Made by a program: the position numbers and the translations under genes. From Pantoea sp. WMus005 (GTDB taxonomy: Bacteria > Pseudomonadota > Gammaproteobacteria > Enterobacterales > Enterobacteriaceae): 64,000 bases of DNA. The notes under the pieces are model-generated. The model was not told where the DNA came from, ran no database searches, and worked only from the letters and a program-made list of their open reading frames with translations. Below are positions 46,994-64,000 of this stretch, piece after piece; the stretch's first letter is position 1, and the number at the start of each line of letters is the position of its first letter. The stretch is from contig NZ_JACBXU010000005.1 in the NCBI RefSeq assembly GCF_013415305.1, positions 186,001 through 250,000 of the forward strand, given 5' to 3'.

Positions 46994-47839
46994 ATGAAAT
47001 CACTGTTTAAAGTCACATTGTTAGCTACCACTATGGCTGTTGCACTGAATGCACCGATGGCAATGGCAGCAGACACCGCTGCGGCGCCACAGGCTGCACC
47101 AGCCGCTGCGCCGCAGTCCGCGCCTCAGGCACCTAAAAATGCTGCTTTCAAAGATGAAGACCAGCAGTCTGCCTACGCACTGGGTGCTTCACTGGGTCGC
47201 TACATGGACAACTCCCTGAAGGAACAGGAAAAACTGGGCATCAAACTGGATAAGCAGCAGCTTATTGCGGGTGTTCAGGATGCGTTTGGTGGCAAGAGCA
47301 AACTGTCTGATGAAGAGATTGAGCAGACGCTGCAATCCTTTGAAGGCCGCGTGAAAGGCGCAGCCTCAGCGAAAATGGAAAAAGATGCGAAAGAGAACTC
47401 TGAAAAGGGTGAAGCCTTCGCAACCAAATTTGCTAAAGAGAGCGGCGTGAAGAAAACCGAAAGCGGCCTGCTGTATAAAGTTGAGAAAGAAGGCACCGGC
47501 GACGCACCTAAAGACAGCGACACTGTAGTAGTGAACTACAAAGGTACGCTGATCGACGGTACTGAATTCGACAACTCTTATACCCGTGGCGAGCCACTTT
47601 CATTCCGTCTGGATGGTGTTATCCCGGGCTGGACTGAAGGTCTGAAGCACGTGAAGAAAGGCGGCAAAATTAAGCTGGTGATCCCACCAAACCTGGCTTA
47701 CGGCAAAAATGGCGTTCCGGGCATCCCGGCTAACTCCACCCTGGTATTTGATGTCGAACTGCTTGATATCAAACCAGCGCCTAAAGCAGATGAAAAAGCA
47801 CAGGCCCCTGCGCCTGCTGCTGCTGAAAAAGCGCAGTAA
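46994..47839 (+). CDS. fkpA: Periplasmic FKBP-type peptidyl-prolyl isomerase and chaperone FkpA
   Basis: FkpA folds and protects envelope proteins. The 281-residue precursor has a signal peptide (about 1-25, ending APMAMA), an N-terminal helical dimerisation domain (about 50-145), and an FKBP domain (about 160-255; VVVNYKGTLIDGTEFDNSY, VIPGWTEGL, IPPNLAYG). It ends in an Ala/Pro-rich tail. The ATG at 46994 gives the signal peptide; a longer frame upstream was rejected. A sigma-E promoter lies upstream and a terminator downstream. Confidence 0.96.
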   Translation: MKSLFKVTLLATTMAVALNAPMAMAADTAAAPQAAPAAAPQSAPQAPKNAAFKDEDQQSAYALGASLGRYMDNSLKEQEKLGIKLDKQQLIAGVQDAFGGKSKLSDEEIEQTLQSFEGRVKGAASAKMEKDAKENSEKGEAFATKFAKESGVKKTESGLLYKVEKEGTGDAPKDSDTVVVNYKGTLIDGTEFDNSYTRGEPLSFRLDGVIPGWTEGLKHVKKGGKIKLVIPPNLAYGKNGVPGIPANSTLVFDVELLDIKPAPKADEKAQAPAPAAAEKAQ

Positions 47840-47846
47840 TCTGCTG

Positions 47847-47876
47847 ACCGCCGCCTCCGGGCGGCGGTTTCATTTT
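47847..47876 (+). terminator. Intrinsic terminator after fkpA
   Basis: The stem ACCGCCGCC/GGCGGCGGT with loop TCCG is followed by TTTCATTTT. Confidence 0.88.
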
Positions 47877-48004
47877 AGCCTCACGACAAACCTCTGGCAT
47901 AAGCCGACGACATTTGCCAGACTAATGCCTGCCTAATTATCCCATATTGAGTCTGCCCATAAGCCGCTGTGACAGGCTCCAGCCATTCAGGGTGATACTC
48001 TTCA

Positions 48005-48727
48005 ATGTCTAATCCATTCAATCCGGGTGAACTGAGCGACTTCGATCTTCTGGAGCAGCGCCCGTTCGAACAAACTGATTACGATATTCTGAAATCTTAC
48101 GAGGCTGTCGTGGATGGCCTGGCGATGTTGATCGGCTCGCATTGTGAAATCGTCCTGCATTCGCTTGAAGATCTTAAGTGTTCGGCTGTGCGTATTGCCA
48201 ATGGGGAACATACCGGCCGTAAAGTGGGTTCGCCCATCACCGATTTAGCCCTGCGTATGCTGCACGACATGCATGGCGCTGACAGCAATGTCTCCCGCGC
48301 CTATTTCACGCGTGCCAAAAGCGGCGTGCTGATGAAGTCGGTCACGATTGCGATTCGCAACCGTCAGCAACGGGTCATTGGCCTGCTCTGCATTAATATG
48401 AACCTGGATGTGCCGTTCTCACAGATCATGTCGACCTTTATGCCGCCCGAGATGCAGCAGGTTGATTCCAACGTCAACTTTGCCAGTTCAGTCGATGATC
48501 TGGTGATGCAGACGCTGGAGTTCACCATTGAAGAAGTGAGCGCTGACCGCAATGTGTCGAACAACGCCAAGAACCGTCAGATTGTGCTCAACCTGTATGA
48601 GAAGGGAATCTTCGATATCAAAGATGCCATCAACCAGGTGGCTGATCGGCTGAACATCTCGAAGCACACCGTCTATCTCTACATTCGCCAGTTCAAAAAT
48701 GGCGACTTCCAGGGACAGGATCGGTAA
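48005..48727 (+). CDS. yheO: YheO family transcriptional regulator with PAS-like and HTH domains
   Basis: The 240-residue product has an N-terminal YheO/PAS-like sensor domain (about residues 25-140) and a C-terminal helix-turn-helix ([23 protein letters not shown], about 207-229). It closely matches E. coli YheO. Related proteins bind tRNA-modification and sulfur-relay loci, but the target of YheO is not settled. Its stop overlaps the tusD ATG, so it is probably the first gene of a yheO-tusDCB unit. Confidence 0.93.
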   Translation: MSNPFNPGELSDFDLLEQRPFEQTDYDILKSYEAVVDGLAMLIGSHCEIVLHSLEDLKCSAVRIANGEHTGRKVGSPITDLALRMLHDMHGADSNVSRAYFTRAKSGVLMKSVTIAIRNRQQRVIGLLCINMNLDVPFSQIMSTFMPPEMQQVDSNVNFASSVDDLVMQTLEFTIEEVSADRNVSNNAKNRQIVLNLYEKGIFDIKDAINQVADRLNISKHTVYLYIRQFKNGDFQGQDR

Positions 48728-49113
48728 TGCGTTACACGCTGATGGTCACCGGCCCGGCTTACGGAACGCAACAGGCGACCAGTGCATACCTCTTTGCCCG
48801 CGCGCTGCTGGCGGCGGGCCATGAGCTTGAAAGTGTTTTCTTCTATCGCGAAGGGGTGCTGAATGCTAACCAGCTCACCGCGCCGGCCAGTGATGAATTT
48901 GACCTGGTGCGCGCGTGGCAGGCATTACATCAGGAGGAGGGTGTGGCACTGAACATCTGTGTGGCGGCCGCGCTGCGGCGAGGTGTCAGCGATGCGCAGG
49001 AAGCGGCCCGGCTCCAGCTGGCAGGCAGTAACCTGCAGCCGGGCTTTACACTGAGTGGTCTGGGGGCGCTGGCGGAAGCGGCGCTGAGCTGTGAACGCAT
49101 GGTGCAGTTCTGA
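48727..49113 (+). CDS. tusD: Sulfurtransferase TusD, 2-thiouridine relay
   Basis: TusD passes persulfide sulfur from TusA to TusE for making 2-thiouridine at position 34 of tRNAs. The 128-residue product keeps the catalytic Cys 78 in [13 protein letters not shown]. It overlaps yheO by one base and tusC by one base. Confidence 0.96.
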   Translation: MRYTLMVTGPAYGTQQATSAYLFARALLAAGHELESVFFYREGVLNANQLTAPASDEFDLVRAWQALHQEEGVALNICVAAALRRGVSDAQEAARLQLAGSNLQPGFTLSGLGALAEAALSCERMVQF

Positions 49114-49472
49114 TGAATCGTGTCGCATTTGTTTTTACCCGGGCACCTCACGGCAGCAGTGCAGGGCGTGAAGGATTGGATGCCGCGCTGGCCACGGGTG
49201 CACTCAGCGAAGATATCGGCCTGTTTTTTATTGGTGATGGTGTGCTGCAGCTGAATCTGCATCAGCACCCTGAGACGATTAAGAGCCGTCACTATGCGGC
49301 GACCTTTGGCGTGCTGGCGCTGTATGACATTGAGCAGTGCTATCTCTGTCGGACATCGCTGATAGCGCGTGGGTTAGAGGTTGACGCTGACCGGTTGCTG
49401 GATGTTACGCTACTGGACGCGCCGGCGTTGCGGCAGATGCTGGCCAGCTACGATCGCATCCTGACTTTTTAA
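49113..49472 (+). CDS. tusC: Sulfur relay protein TusC
   Basis: TusC is a structural subunit of the TusBCD hexamer in the tRNA 2-thiouridine sulfur relay. The 119-residue product matches the family ([33 protein letters not shown]). It is one-base coupled to tusD and 9 bp before tusB. Confidence 0.95.
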   Translation: MNRVAFVFTRAPHGSSAGREGLDAALATGALSEDIGLFFIGDGVLQLNLHQHPETIKSRHYAATFGVLALYDIEQCYLCRTSLIARGLEVDADRLLDVTLLDAPALRQMLASYDRILTF

Positions 49473-49481
49473 GAGACGTTA

Positions 49482-49769
49482 ATGCTGCACACTTTAATGC
49501 ACTCACCGGCACACAGTGACCTTGAGACTCTGCTTTTAATGGCAGATGCAGGCGATGACCTGCTGCTGCTGCAGGATGGCGTGCTGGCCGCCTTAGCGGG
49601 GAGTCGCGCATTGATGCAGCTTTCCAGGAGCAACACGACACTGTGGGTGCTGGACGAAGATGTTCAGGCTCGCGGCCTCACTGCACAAATTTCGACCAGT
49701 GTGCAGTCAATAGACTATAATGGCTTTGTCACGCTAACGATCAGGCATCAGCAACAAATCGTGTGGTAA
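49482..49769 (+). CDS. tusB: Sulfur relay protein TusB
   Basis: TusB is the third subunit of the TusBCD complex. The 95-residue product begins MLHTLMHSPAHSDLETLL and has the LLLLQDGVLAA segment of the family. It ends 124 bp before rpsL, whose promoter lies in the gap. Confidence 0.94.
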   Translation: MLHTLMHSPAHSDLETLLLMADAGDDLLLLQDGVLAALAGSRALMQLSRSNTTLWVLDEDVQARGLTAQISTSVQSIDYNGFVTLTIRHQQQIVW

Positions 49770-49791
49770 TCGGCTAAAACCTGGTTATTTC

Positions 49792-50835
<1,044 letters not shown>

Positions 50836-50901
50836 TCACCACGTAGTTGTTAAACCAGCGGGCGCTCAATCAGCCAACCCGCTGGGGTCGACTTACCTTG
50901 A

Positions 50902-53040
<2,139 letters not shown>

Positions 53041-53096
53041 GCTACGGTTTAAATTTGAACTGATGCCTTCACCCAGATGGTGAAGGCACAACGTAA

Positions 53097-54293
<1,197 letters not shown>

Positions 54294-54341
54294 TTGTGAT
54301 ATCTGTAGTGGTCGTGTAACGGCCACTGTTGCAACACAGTG

Positions 54342-54370
54342 AAAAGAGCACTTCGGTGCTCTTTTTTTTT
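54342..54370 (+). terminator. str operon terminator
   Basis: The stem AAAAGAGCAC/GTGCTCTTTT with loop TTCG is followed by a run of T ending at 54370. Confidence 0.93.
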
Positions 54371-54466
54371 GCTTAAAAAGCGACATAACCCTGTAAAGGG
54401 TGGGTTTGTAATAAAAACGATTCGTATTTACACTGTGTGCAGAAAATGTACCCGAGTGATGAATCA

Positions 54467-54661
54467 ATGTACGTCTGCCTGTGTAATGCCATCAGTGATA
54501 AAACGCTTCGTGAAGTCGTGCGCCGCTATCAGCCTAAATCTATCCAGCAATTGCGTCAGTTTGTGCCAGTTGGCAAACAATGCGGCAAATGCATTCGCGC
54601 TGCGCGGGAAATCATGGATGAAGAGATGCAACATGCACCGCTATATAAAGAGATAGCCTGA
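54467..54661 (+). CDS. bfd: Bacterioferritin-associated ferredoxin Bfd
   Basis: Bfd carries electrons to bacterioferritin to release stored iron. The 64-residue [2Fe-2S] protein has cysteines 4, 6, 39 and 42 (YVCLCN and KQCGKC). I chose the ATG at 54467, giving [12 protein letters not shown] as in E. coli; 10 extra codons upstream are open but unrelated. It lies 99 bp before bfr. Iron/Fur control is expected, but I did not see a clean Fur box. Confidence 0.95.
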   Translation: MYVCLCNAISDKTLREVVRRYQPKSIQQLRQFVPVGKQCGKCIRAAREIMDEEMQHAPLYKEIA

Positions 54662-54760
54662 CAGCGATTACTACGTGAATACCCACAATATTTGTCGAGT
54701 TTTTTTGACTTCTTTTTAACCGCATCTACGCTCTAATAAACCAGACGCGGAGAGTTAACA

Positions 54761-55234
54761 ATGAAGGGCGATATAAAAGTTATCAGTCATCTCAACAAAC
54801 TGCTTGGAAATGAACTGGTTGCCATCAATCAGTATTTTCTGCATGCACGCATGTTTAAGAACTGGGGTCTGACGCGCCTCAATGATGTGGAGTACCACGA
54901 GTCGATCGATGAGATGAAGCATGCCGATAAATATATCGAGCGTATTCTTTTTCTTGAAGGCATCCCAAACCTTCAGGATCTGGGACGGTTGCGAATCGGT
55001 GAGGATGTTGAGGAGATGCTGAGTTCAGACCTGAATCTTGAGCTGGAAGGTGCTAAGGATCTTCGTGAAGCTATCTCCTATGCTGACAAAGTCCATGACT
55101 ATGTCAGCCGTGACATGATGATTGAAATTCTGGCGGATGAAGAACATCACATCGACTGGATTGAAACGGAACTTGAGTTAATCCAGAAGATGGGTATCCA
55201 GAACTATCTGCAGGCTCAAATCAAAGAAGCGTGA
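54761..55234 (+). CDS. bfr: Bacterioferritin
   Basis: Bfr stores iron in a 24-subunit haem-containing shell. The 157-residue product has the ferroxidase ligands Glu 18, Glu 51 and His 54, with later Glu and His in the [10 protein letters not shown] segment, and the haem ligand Met 52. GCGGAGAG precedes the ATG. Its end overlaps the convergent prepilin peptidase gene by 14 bp. Confidence 0.97.
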   Translation: MKGDIKVISHLNKLLGNELVAINQYFLHARMFKNWGLTRLNDVEYHESIDEMKHADKYIERILFLEGIPNLQDLGRLRIGEDVEEMLSSDLNLELEGAKDLREAISYADKVHDYVSRDMMIEILADEEHHIDWIETELELIQKMGIQNYLQAQIKEA

Positions 55235-55997
55235 AACGGGTCTGTAGAACGATTGTTACCCAGCCCGCAATGGCCAGGAAAGGGCCAAACGGTAGCGGGC
55301 TGTCCCCCTGAATTAACCCTCGCACTTGCAGCATCATGATAGTCGCCAGTGCCAGAACAGTGGCACCCAGCGCAATCCAGGGTAATGCCTGCCAGCCACA
55401 GCAGGCACCTAACGCTGCGAATAGCTTCATATCGGCATAACCTAATCCTTCGCACCCGCGAACCTGCCGATAGCTCCAGGCAAGTAGCCATAATGCACAG
55501 TAGCCCGACAGGGCACCCCCTATCGCCGTTGTTTCGTTTCCAGTCAGGGTCGCGTGGAGTAATCCCAGCCAGAGCAGCAGATAGCTTAGCGGGTCAGGTA
55601 TGCAGAAGTGATGACGATCAATGGCAGCTGCCAGGAACAAGAGGCTGGAAGCAGTGAGGATGAAAATAGCCTCGGTAGAATCAGTAAAGCTTTGCTGCAC
55701 CAGCATGCAGAGCATTGCAAATAGCCATTCAGTGATAAAGCTATCTGCACTGAACGGATGATGACAGATACGACACCGTCCTTTTAACACCGGCCAGCTT
55801 ATCAGGGGCAAAGTGTCGCGCCATAGCAGGCGCTGCTGACAATGGTCACAGTGTGAGCCGGGAAAGCAGACTGCCGCAAACCATTGAGCGGGTGAGAAAG
55901 CGGGGGAGAAGCGCGCACAGGCCAGCGAAAGAAAACTTCCTAATACGCTTCCGCCAGCCAGGGCAGCAATTTGAGTAGTGACAGTAGGTGACATCAT
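55221..55997 (-). CDS. gspO: Type IV prepilin peptidase (GspO/PilD family)
   Basis: This inner-membrane aspartyl protease trims and methylates prepilins or pseudopilins. The 258-residue protein has several membrane helices and the cytosolic zinc site CDHC...CRIC (about residues 50 and 75). Catalytic aspartates are expected in [13 protein letters not shown] and [14 protein letters not shown]. The second motif reads GYAD instead of the usual GYGD. In E. coli a gspO gene also adjoins bfr. Here no gsp secretion genes are next to it, so its likely clients are the pilins of the hof-type system. Symbol assigned by position and family. Confidence 0.88.
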   Translation of the reverse strand: MMSPTVTTQIAALAGGSVLGSFLSLACARFSPAFSPAQWFAAVCFPGSHCDHCQQRLLWRDTLPLISWPVLKGRCRICHHPFSADSFITEWLFAMLCMLVQQSFTDSTEAIFILTASSLLFLAAAIDRHHFCIPDPLSYLLLWLGLLHATLTGNETTAIGGALSGYCALWLLAWSYRQVRGCEGLGYADMKLFAALGACCGWQALPWIALGATVLALATIMMLQVRGLIQGDSPLPFGPFLAIAGWVTIVLQTRFTLL

Positions 55998-56178
55998 TCA
56001 GCTCCAGACAAAAGACTACAGGCACTCTCATCGGCTTCAGGTTCTGTGTCATCCAGGAATAAAGAACTGCGGAAATTCCCTCACAGCCGAATGACAGAAT
56101 TATCAGCAATATGGCAACGTAATGCGGCACACGCCTCACGAATCAGCCACTATTTCATGGGTAAAAGGTCAGCACGGG
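55998..56178. other. Non-coding gap between gspO and the S10 promoter
   Basis: No gene or obvious element is seen. The gspO promoter, read leftward, should lie here, but I cannot pick it out. Confidence 0.5.
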
Positions 56179-56206
56179 TTGCTTCCTGAACAGATTTACG
56201 TATAAT
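56179..56206 (+). promoter_or_regulatory. S10 operon promoter
   Basis: TTGCTT (56179-56184) and a perfect TATAAT (56201-56206) are separated by 16 bp. Transcription should start near 56213. Confidence 0.85.
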
Positions 56207-56212
56207 GCGCGG

Positions 56213-56699
<487 letters not shown>

Positions 56700-56719
56700 T
56701 CAGGTCATCGAGCGATTGA

Positions 56720-59115
<2,396 letters not shown>

Positions 59116-59128
59116 TATTAGAGGATAA

Positions 59129-59410
<282 letters not shown>

Positions 59411-59414
59411 GTAG

Positions 59415-61340
<1,926 letters not shown>

Positions 61341-61361
61341 TAAGAATTGTTTTTTCTGAGG

Positions 61362-61393
61362 AAACCCTCTGCTTCGGCAGAGGGTTTTTTTTT
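61362..61393 (+). terminator. S10 operon terminator
   Basis: The 11-bp stem AAACCCTCTGC/GCAGAGGGTTT with loop TTCG is followed by a run of T. It should insulate the amidohydrolase gene downstream from ribosomal transcription. Confidence 0.93.
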
Positions 61394-61698
61394 GTCTGTA
61401 ATACAGCGTTGATCCATTTGTGCCTGTGACAGTCCAGATTTGATGGCGCTCAAAAATTTAGCAGATTGGCACGTCTAAGCTGAGACTCTTCAGGCAATGA
61501 AGCCTGAAAGCTACTGGCCCTAAAGGCCGGAGTTATCATAACTGTACAAGGAAATGTGCCGTGAAAATGGAGAGTCATGACCGCTTACGCCGGTCACTGT
61601 TATAGTTGCCACTGTTGGCTGCGTTACCTGCGATTAGCTCTGCCAAAAGCTTGCCGCTATTATCGGGTAGCATACAATCACAACCCACAGGCAATAGC
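61394..61698 (+). promoter_or_regulatory. Upstream region of the amidohydrolase, with candidate promoter
   Basis: No gene is seen here. Several short inverted repeats occur: TTCAGGC/GCCTGAA near 61488-61510, GGCC/GGCC near 61518-61530, and TGACC/GGTCA at about 61577-61595. A candidate sigma-70 promoter lies at the end: TTGCCG (61651-61656) and TACAAT (61673-61678), spacer 16 bp, just ahead of the ATG at 61699. The inverted repeats could be regulator sites; this is inference. Confidence 0.45.
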
Positions 61699-63051
61699 AT
61701 GGCACAAACGCTGTTACTGAAGAATGCCGAATGCGCGGTCTGCATGGATGCCGACCGTCGTGAAATACGTAATGCCAGCATTCTGATCAAAGGAAATCAG
61801 ATCGTTGCTGTAGGGGAAGCAGGATCGTTACCCGATAGCGCGGATGAGATTATCGATCTGCGGGGACATATTGTTATTCCTGGCCTGATCAATACGCATC
61901 ACCATATGTACCAGAGCCTGACCCGCGCTATCCCCGCCGTACAAAACGGCGAGCTTTTCAACTGGCTGACCCATCTCTATCCACTGTGGCAGAATCTGAC
62001 GCCTGAGATGATTCGTATCTCAACGCAGATCTCGATGGCTGAGTTAATGCTTTCCGGCTGTACCACCACCAGTGACCACCTCTATGTTTACCCTAATGAC
62101 TGTAAGCTTGATGACAGCATAGAGGCGGCAGCCTTGATGGGCATGCGTTTTCATGCAAGCCGGGGCAGCATGAGCGTCGGTAAATCCCTGGGTGGCCTGC
62201 CGCCCGATTCACTGGTCGAGAATGAAGCCGCAATCCTTAAGGATACGCAGCGCGTGATTGAGCGCTACCACGATGACAGTCATGGTTCGATGCTACGTAT
62301 CGTGGTGGCGCCATGCTCGCCGTTCTCAGTCAGCCGTGAGCTGATGAAGCAATCCGCTGCGCTGGCACGCAGCTTCAAAGTTTCTATGCACACTCATCTG
62401 GCGGAAAACGACAGCGATATCCGTTATAGCCGCGAAAAATTCAATATGACGCCAGCGCAGTATGTTGAAGACCTTGGCTGGGTAGGGCCGGATGTCTGGC
62501 ATGCACACTGCGTTAAACTGGATCAGCACGGTATAGAGCTCTTTGCGCGTACCGGTACAGGCATTGCTCACTGTCCCTGCTCGAACATGCGTCTCGGCTC
62601 GGGCATTGCGCCAATAAGACATATGTGCGATGCCGGTGTACACGTCGGAATGGGTGTGGATGGCTCCGCCTCTAATGACAGCTCAGACATGATGGCAGAG
62701 GTGCGTCAGGCGATGCTGCTACAGCGTGTCGGTTTCGGCCCGGATGCGATGACGGCCCGTCAGGCATTAGAGCTGGCAACCCTGGGCGGAGCAAAAGTGT
62801 TGAATCGTAATGACGTGGGCGCTATTGCGCCAGGCATGATGGCTGATCTTGCTATTTTTGATCTGAATCGCATTGGCCTGGGCGGGGCAGGGCACGATCC
62901 TGTCGCCGCTCTGGTGTTCTGTAATCCGGGACGGGTTGCTTACAGCATCATCAACGGAAAAGTCAGGGTGCGTGACGGACAACTGGCCGGAATTGAACTG
63001 CCAGCCGTGCTGCATCAGCATAACCAACTGGCCAGAAAACTGGTTGGTTGA
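61699..63051 (+). CDS. Amidohydrolase, probable 8-oxoguanine deaminase
   Basis: The 450-residue product belongs to the subgroup of metal amidohydrolases that deaminate purines and triazines (guanine deaminase, TrzN/AtzB-like, 8-oxoguanine deaminase). Metal and active-site motifs are LINTHHHMYQSLTRA (His 67 and 69), SMHTHLAEND (His 231, His 233, Glu 236), WHAHCVKLD (His 268 or 270) and GVDGSASNDSSD (Asp 321). The HHHMYQ segment and overall likeness suggest 8-oxoguanine deaminase, which turns 8-oxoguanine into urate; annotation as a hydroxydechloroatrazine ethylaminohydrolase is the main alternative. I chose the ATG at 61699; 31 open codons upstream are not family-like. The gene sits between the S10 and spc operons and has its own terminator. 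Confidence 0.85.
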   Translation: MAQTLLLKNAECAVCMDADRREIRNASILIKGNQIVAVGEAGSLPDSADEIIDLRGHIVIPGLINTHHHMYQSLTRAIPAVQNGELFNWLTHLYPLWQNLTPEMIRISTQISMAELMLSGCTTTSDHLYVYPNDCKLDDSIEAAALMGMRFHASRGSMSVGKSLGGLPPDSLVENEAAILKDTQRVIERYHDDSHGSMLRIVVAPCSPFSVSRELMKQSAALARSFKVSMHTHLAENDSDIRYSREKFNMTPAQYVEDLGWVGPDVWHAHCVKLDQHGIELFARTGTGIAHCPCSNMRLGSGIAPIRHMCDAGVHVGMGVDGSASNDSSDMMAEVRQAMLLQRVGFGPDAMTARQALELATLGGAKVLNRNDVGAIAPGMMADLAIFDLNRIGLGGAGHDPVAALVFCNPGRVAYSIINGKVRVRDGQLAGIELPAVLHQHNQLARKLVG

Positions 63052-63160
63052 GGGCTTAGGGCACTTTATTTGGGAGGCGACGAAAAATAAGGCAGATTAC
63101 ATTTGCTACTGTTCGCACTATTCCCTAGAATACGCCCTCCCTGTCATCAGGGAAAATCAG

Positions 63161-63189
63161 CGGCTCGATTGAGAGCCGTTTATTTTTTC
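63161..63189 (+). terminator. Intrinsic terminator before the spc operon
   Basis: CGGCTC and GAGCCG (6 bp) around a 6-base loop are followed by TTTATTTTTT. The same GAGAGCCGTTTATTTTTTCT stretch is what I remember between rpsQ and rplN of E. coli, so this is probably the ancestral S10 terminator, now behind the amidohydrolase. A smaller hairpin CCCTG/CAGGG lies at 63139-63152. Confidence 0.82.
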
Positions 63190-63996
<807 letters not shown>

Positions 63997-64000
63997 TTTG

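Noticed and set aside
54408-54431. Possible Fur box upstream of bfd
   Set aside because: An AT-rich, partly symmetric stretch is present, but it matches the Fur consensus poorly, so I do not list it as a site.

Overview
The window comes from a gamma-proteobacterium of the Enterobacterales. Protein resemblance to Escherichia coli is very close throughout and gene order follows the E. coli region running from pckA and crp to the str, S10 and spc ribosomal operons. Losses relative to E. coli (no nirC beside nirBD, no yhgE beside pckA, no chiA/gsp block between tuf and bfd) and the particular added genes suggest an Erwiniaceae member such as Pantoea or Erwinia. That genus guess is inference from remembered gene content, not a search result.

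Layout. 1-6.7 kb: pckA (cut by the window edge), hslO, hslR, yrfG and igaA on the minus strand, then nudE. 6.7-13 kb: mrcA, divergent from hofMNOPQ, a type IV pilus-like assembly and secretin operon of the DNA-uptake type. 13-19.3 kb: aroK-aroB-damX-dam-rpe-gph-trpS. 19.3-23.8 kb: nitrite reductase genes nirB-nirD with cysG, behind a textbook FNR plus NarL/NarP promoter. 23.8-32.7 kb: codA, tsgA, ppiA, the yhfG-fic toxin-antitoxin pair, pabA, argD, yhfK and crp. 33-37.4 kb: yhfA, the yheT-yheU-prkB operon, a LysE-type exporter and a LacI-type regulator. 37.6-41 kb: tauABCD for taurine uptake and desulfonation. 41-49.8 kb: yheS, kefGB, yheV, slyD, slyX, fkpA, yheO and tusDCB. 49.8-54.4 kb: the str operon (rpsL, rpsG, fusA, tuf). 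54.4-56 kb: bfd-bfr and a prepilin peptidase. 56-61.4 kb: the S10 operon. 61.7-63.05 kb: an amidohydrolase that looks like an 8-oxoguanine deaminase. 63.2 kb to the end: the first two genes of the spc operon.

The backbone is housekeeping DNA. Against E. coli order, three blocks look added: codA beside nirB; the lysE-like/lacI-like/tauABCD block between yheT and yheS; and the deaminase gene between the S10 and spc operons. The last is the most striking, because a catabolic gene with its own probable promoter and terminator sits inside the ribosomal protein super-cluster. Another notable detail is that the Fic protein has histidine where the Fic motif normally has its metal-binding acidic residue, while its partner YhfG keeps an intact inhibitory motif. 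I saw no tRNA, rRNA, insertion sequence, prophage or CRISPR array. No wholly unknown multi-gene system was evident.
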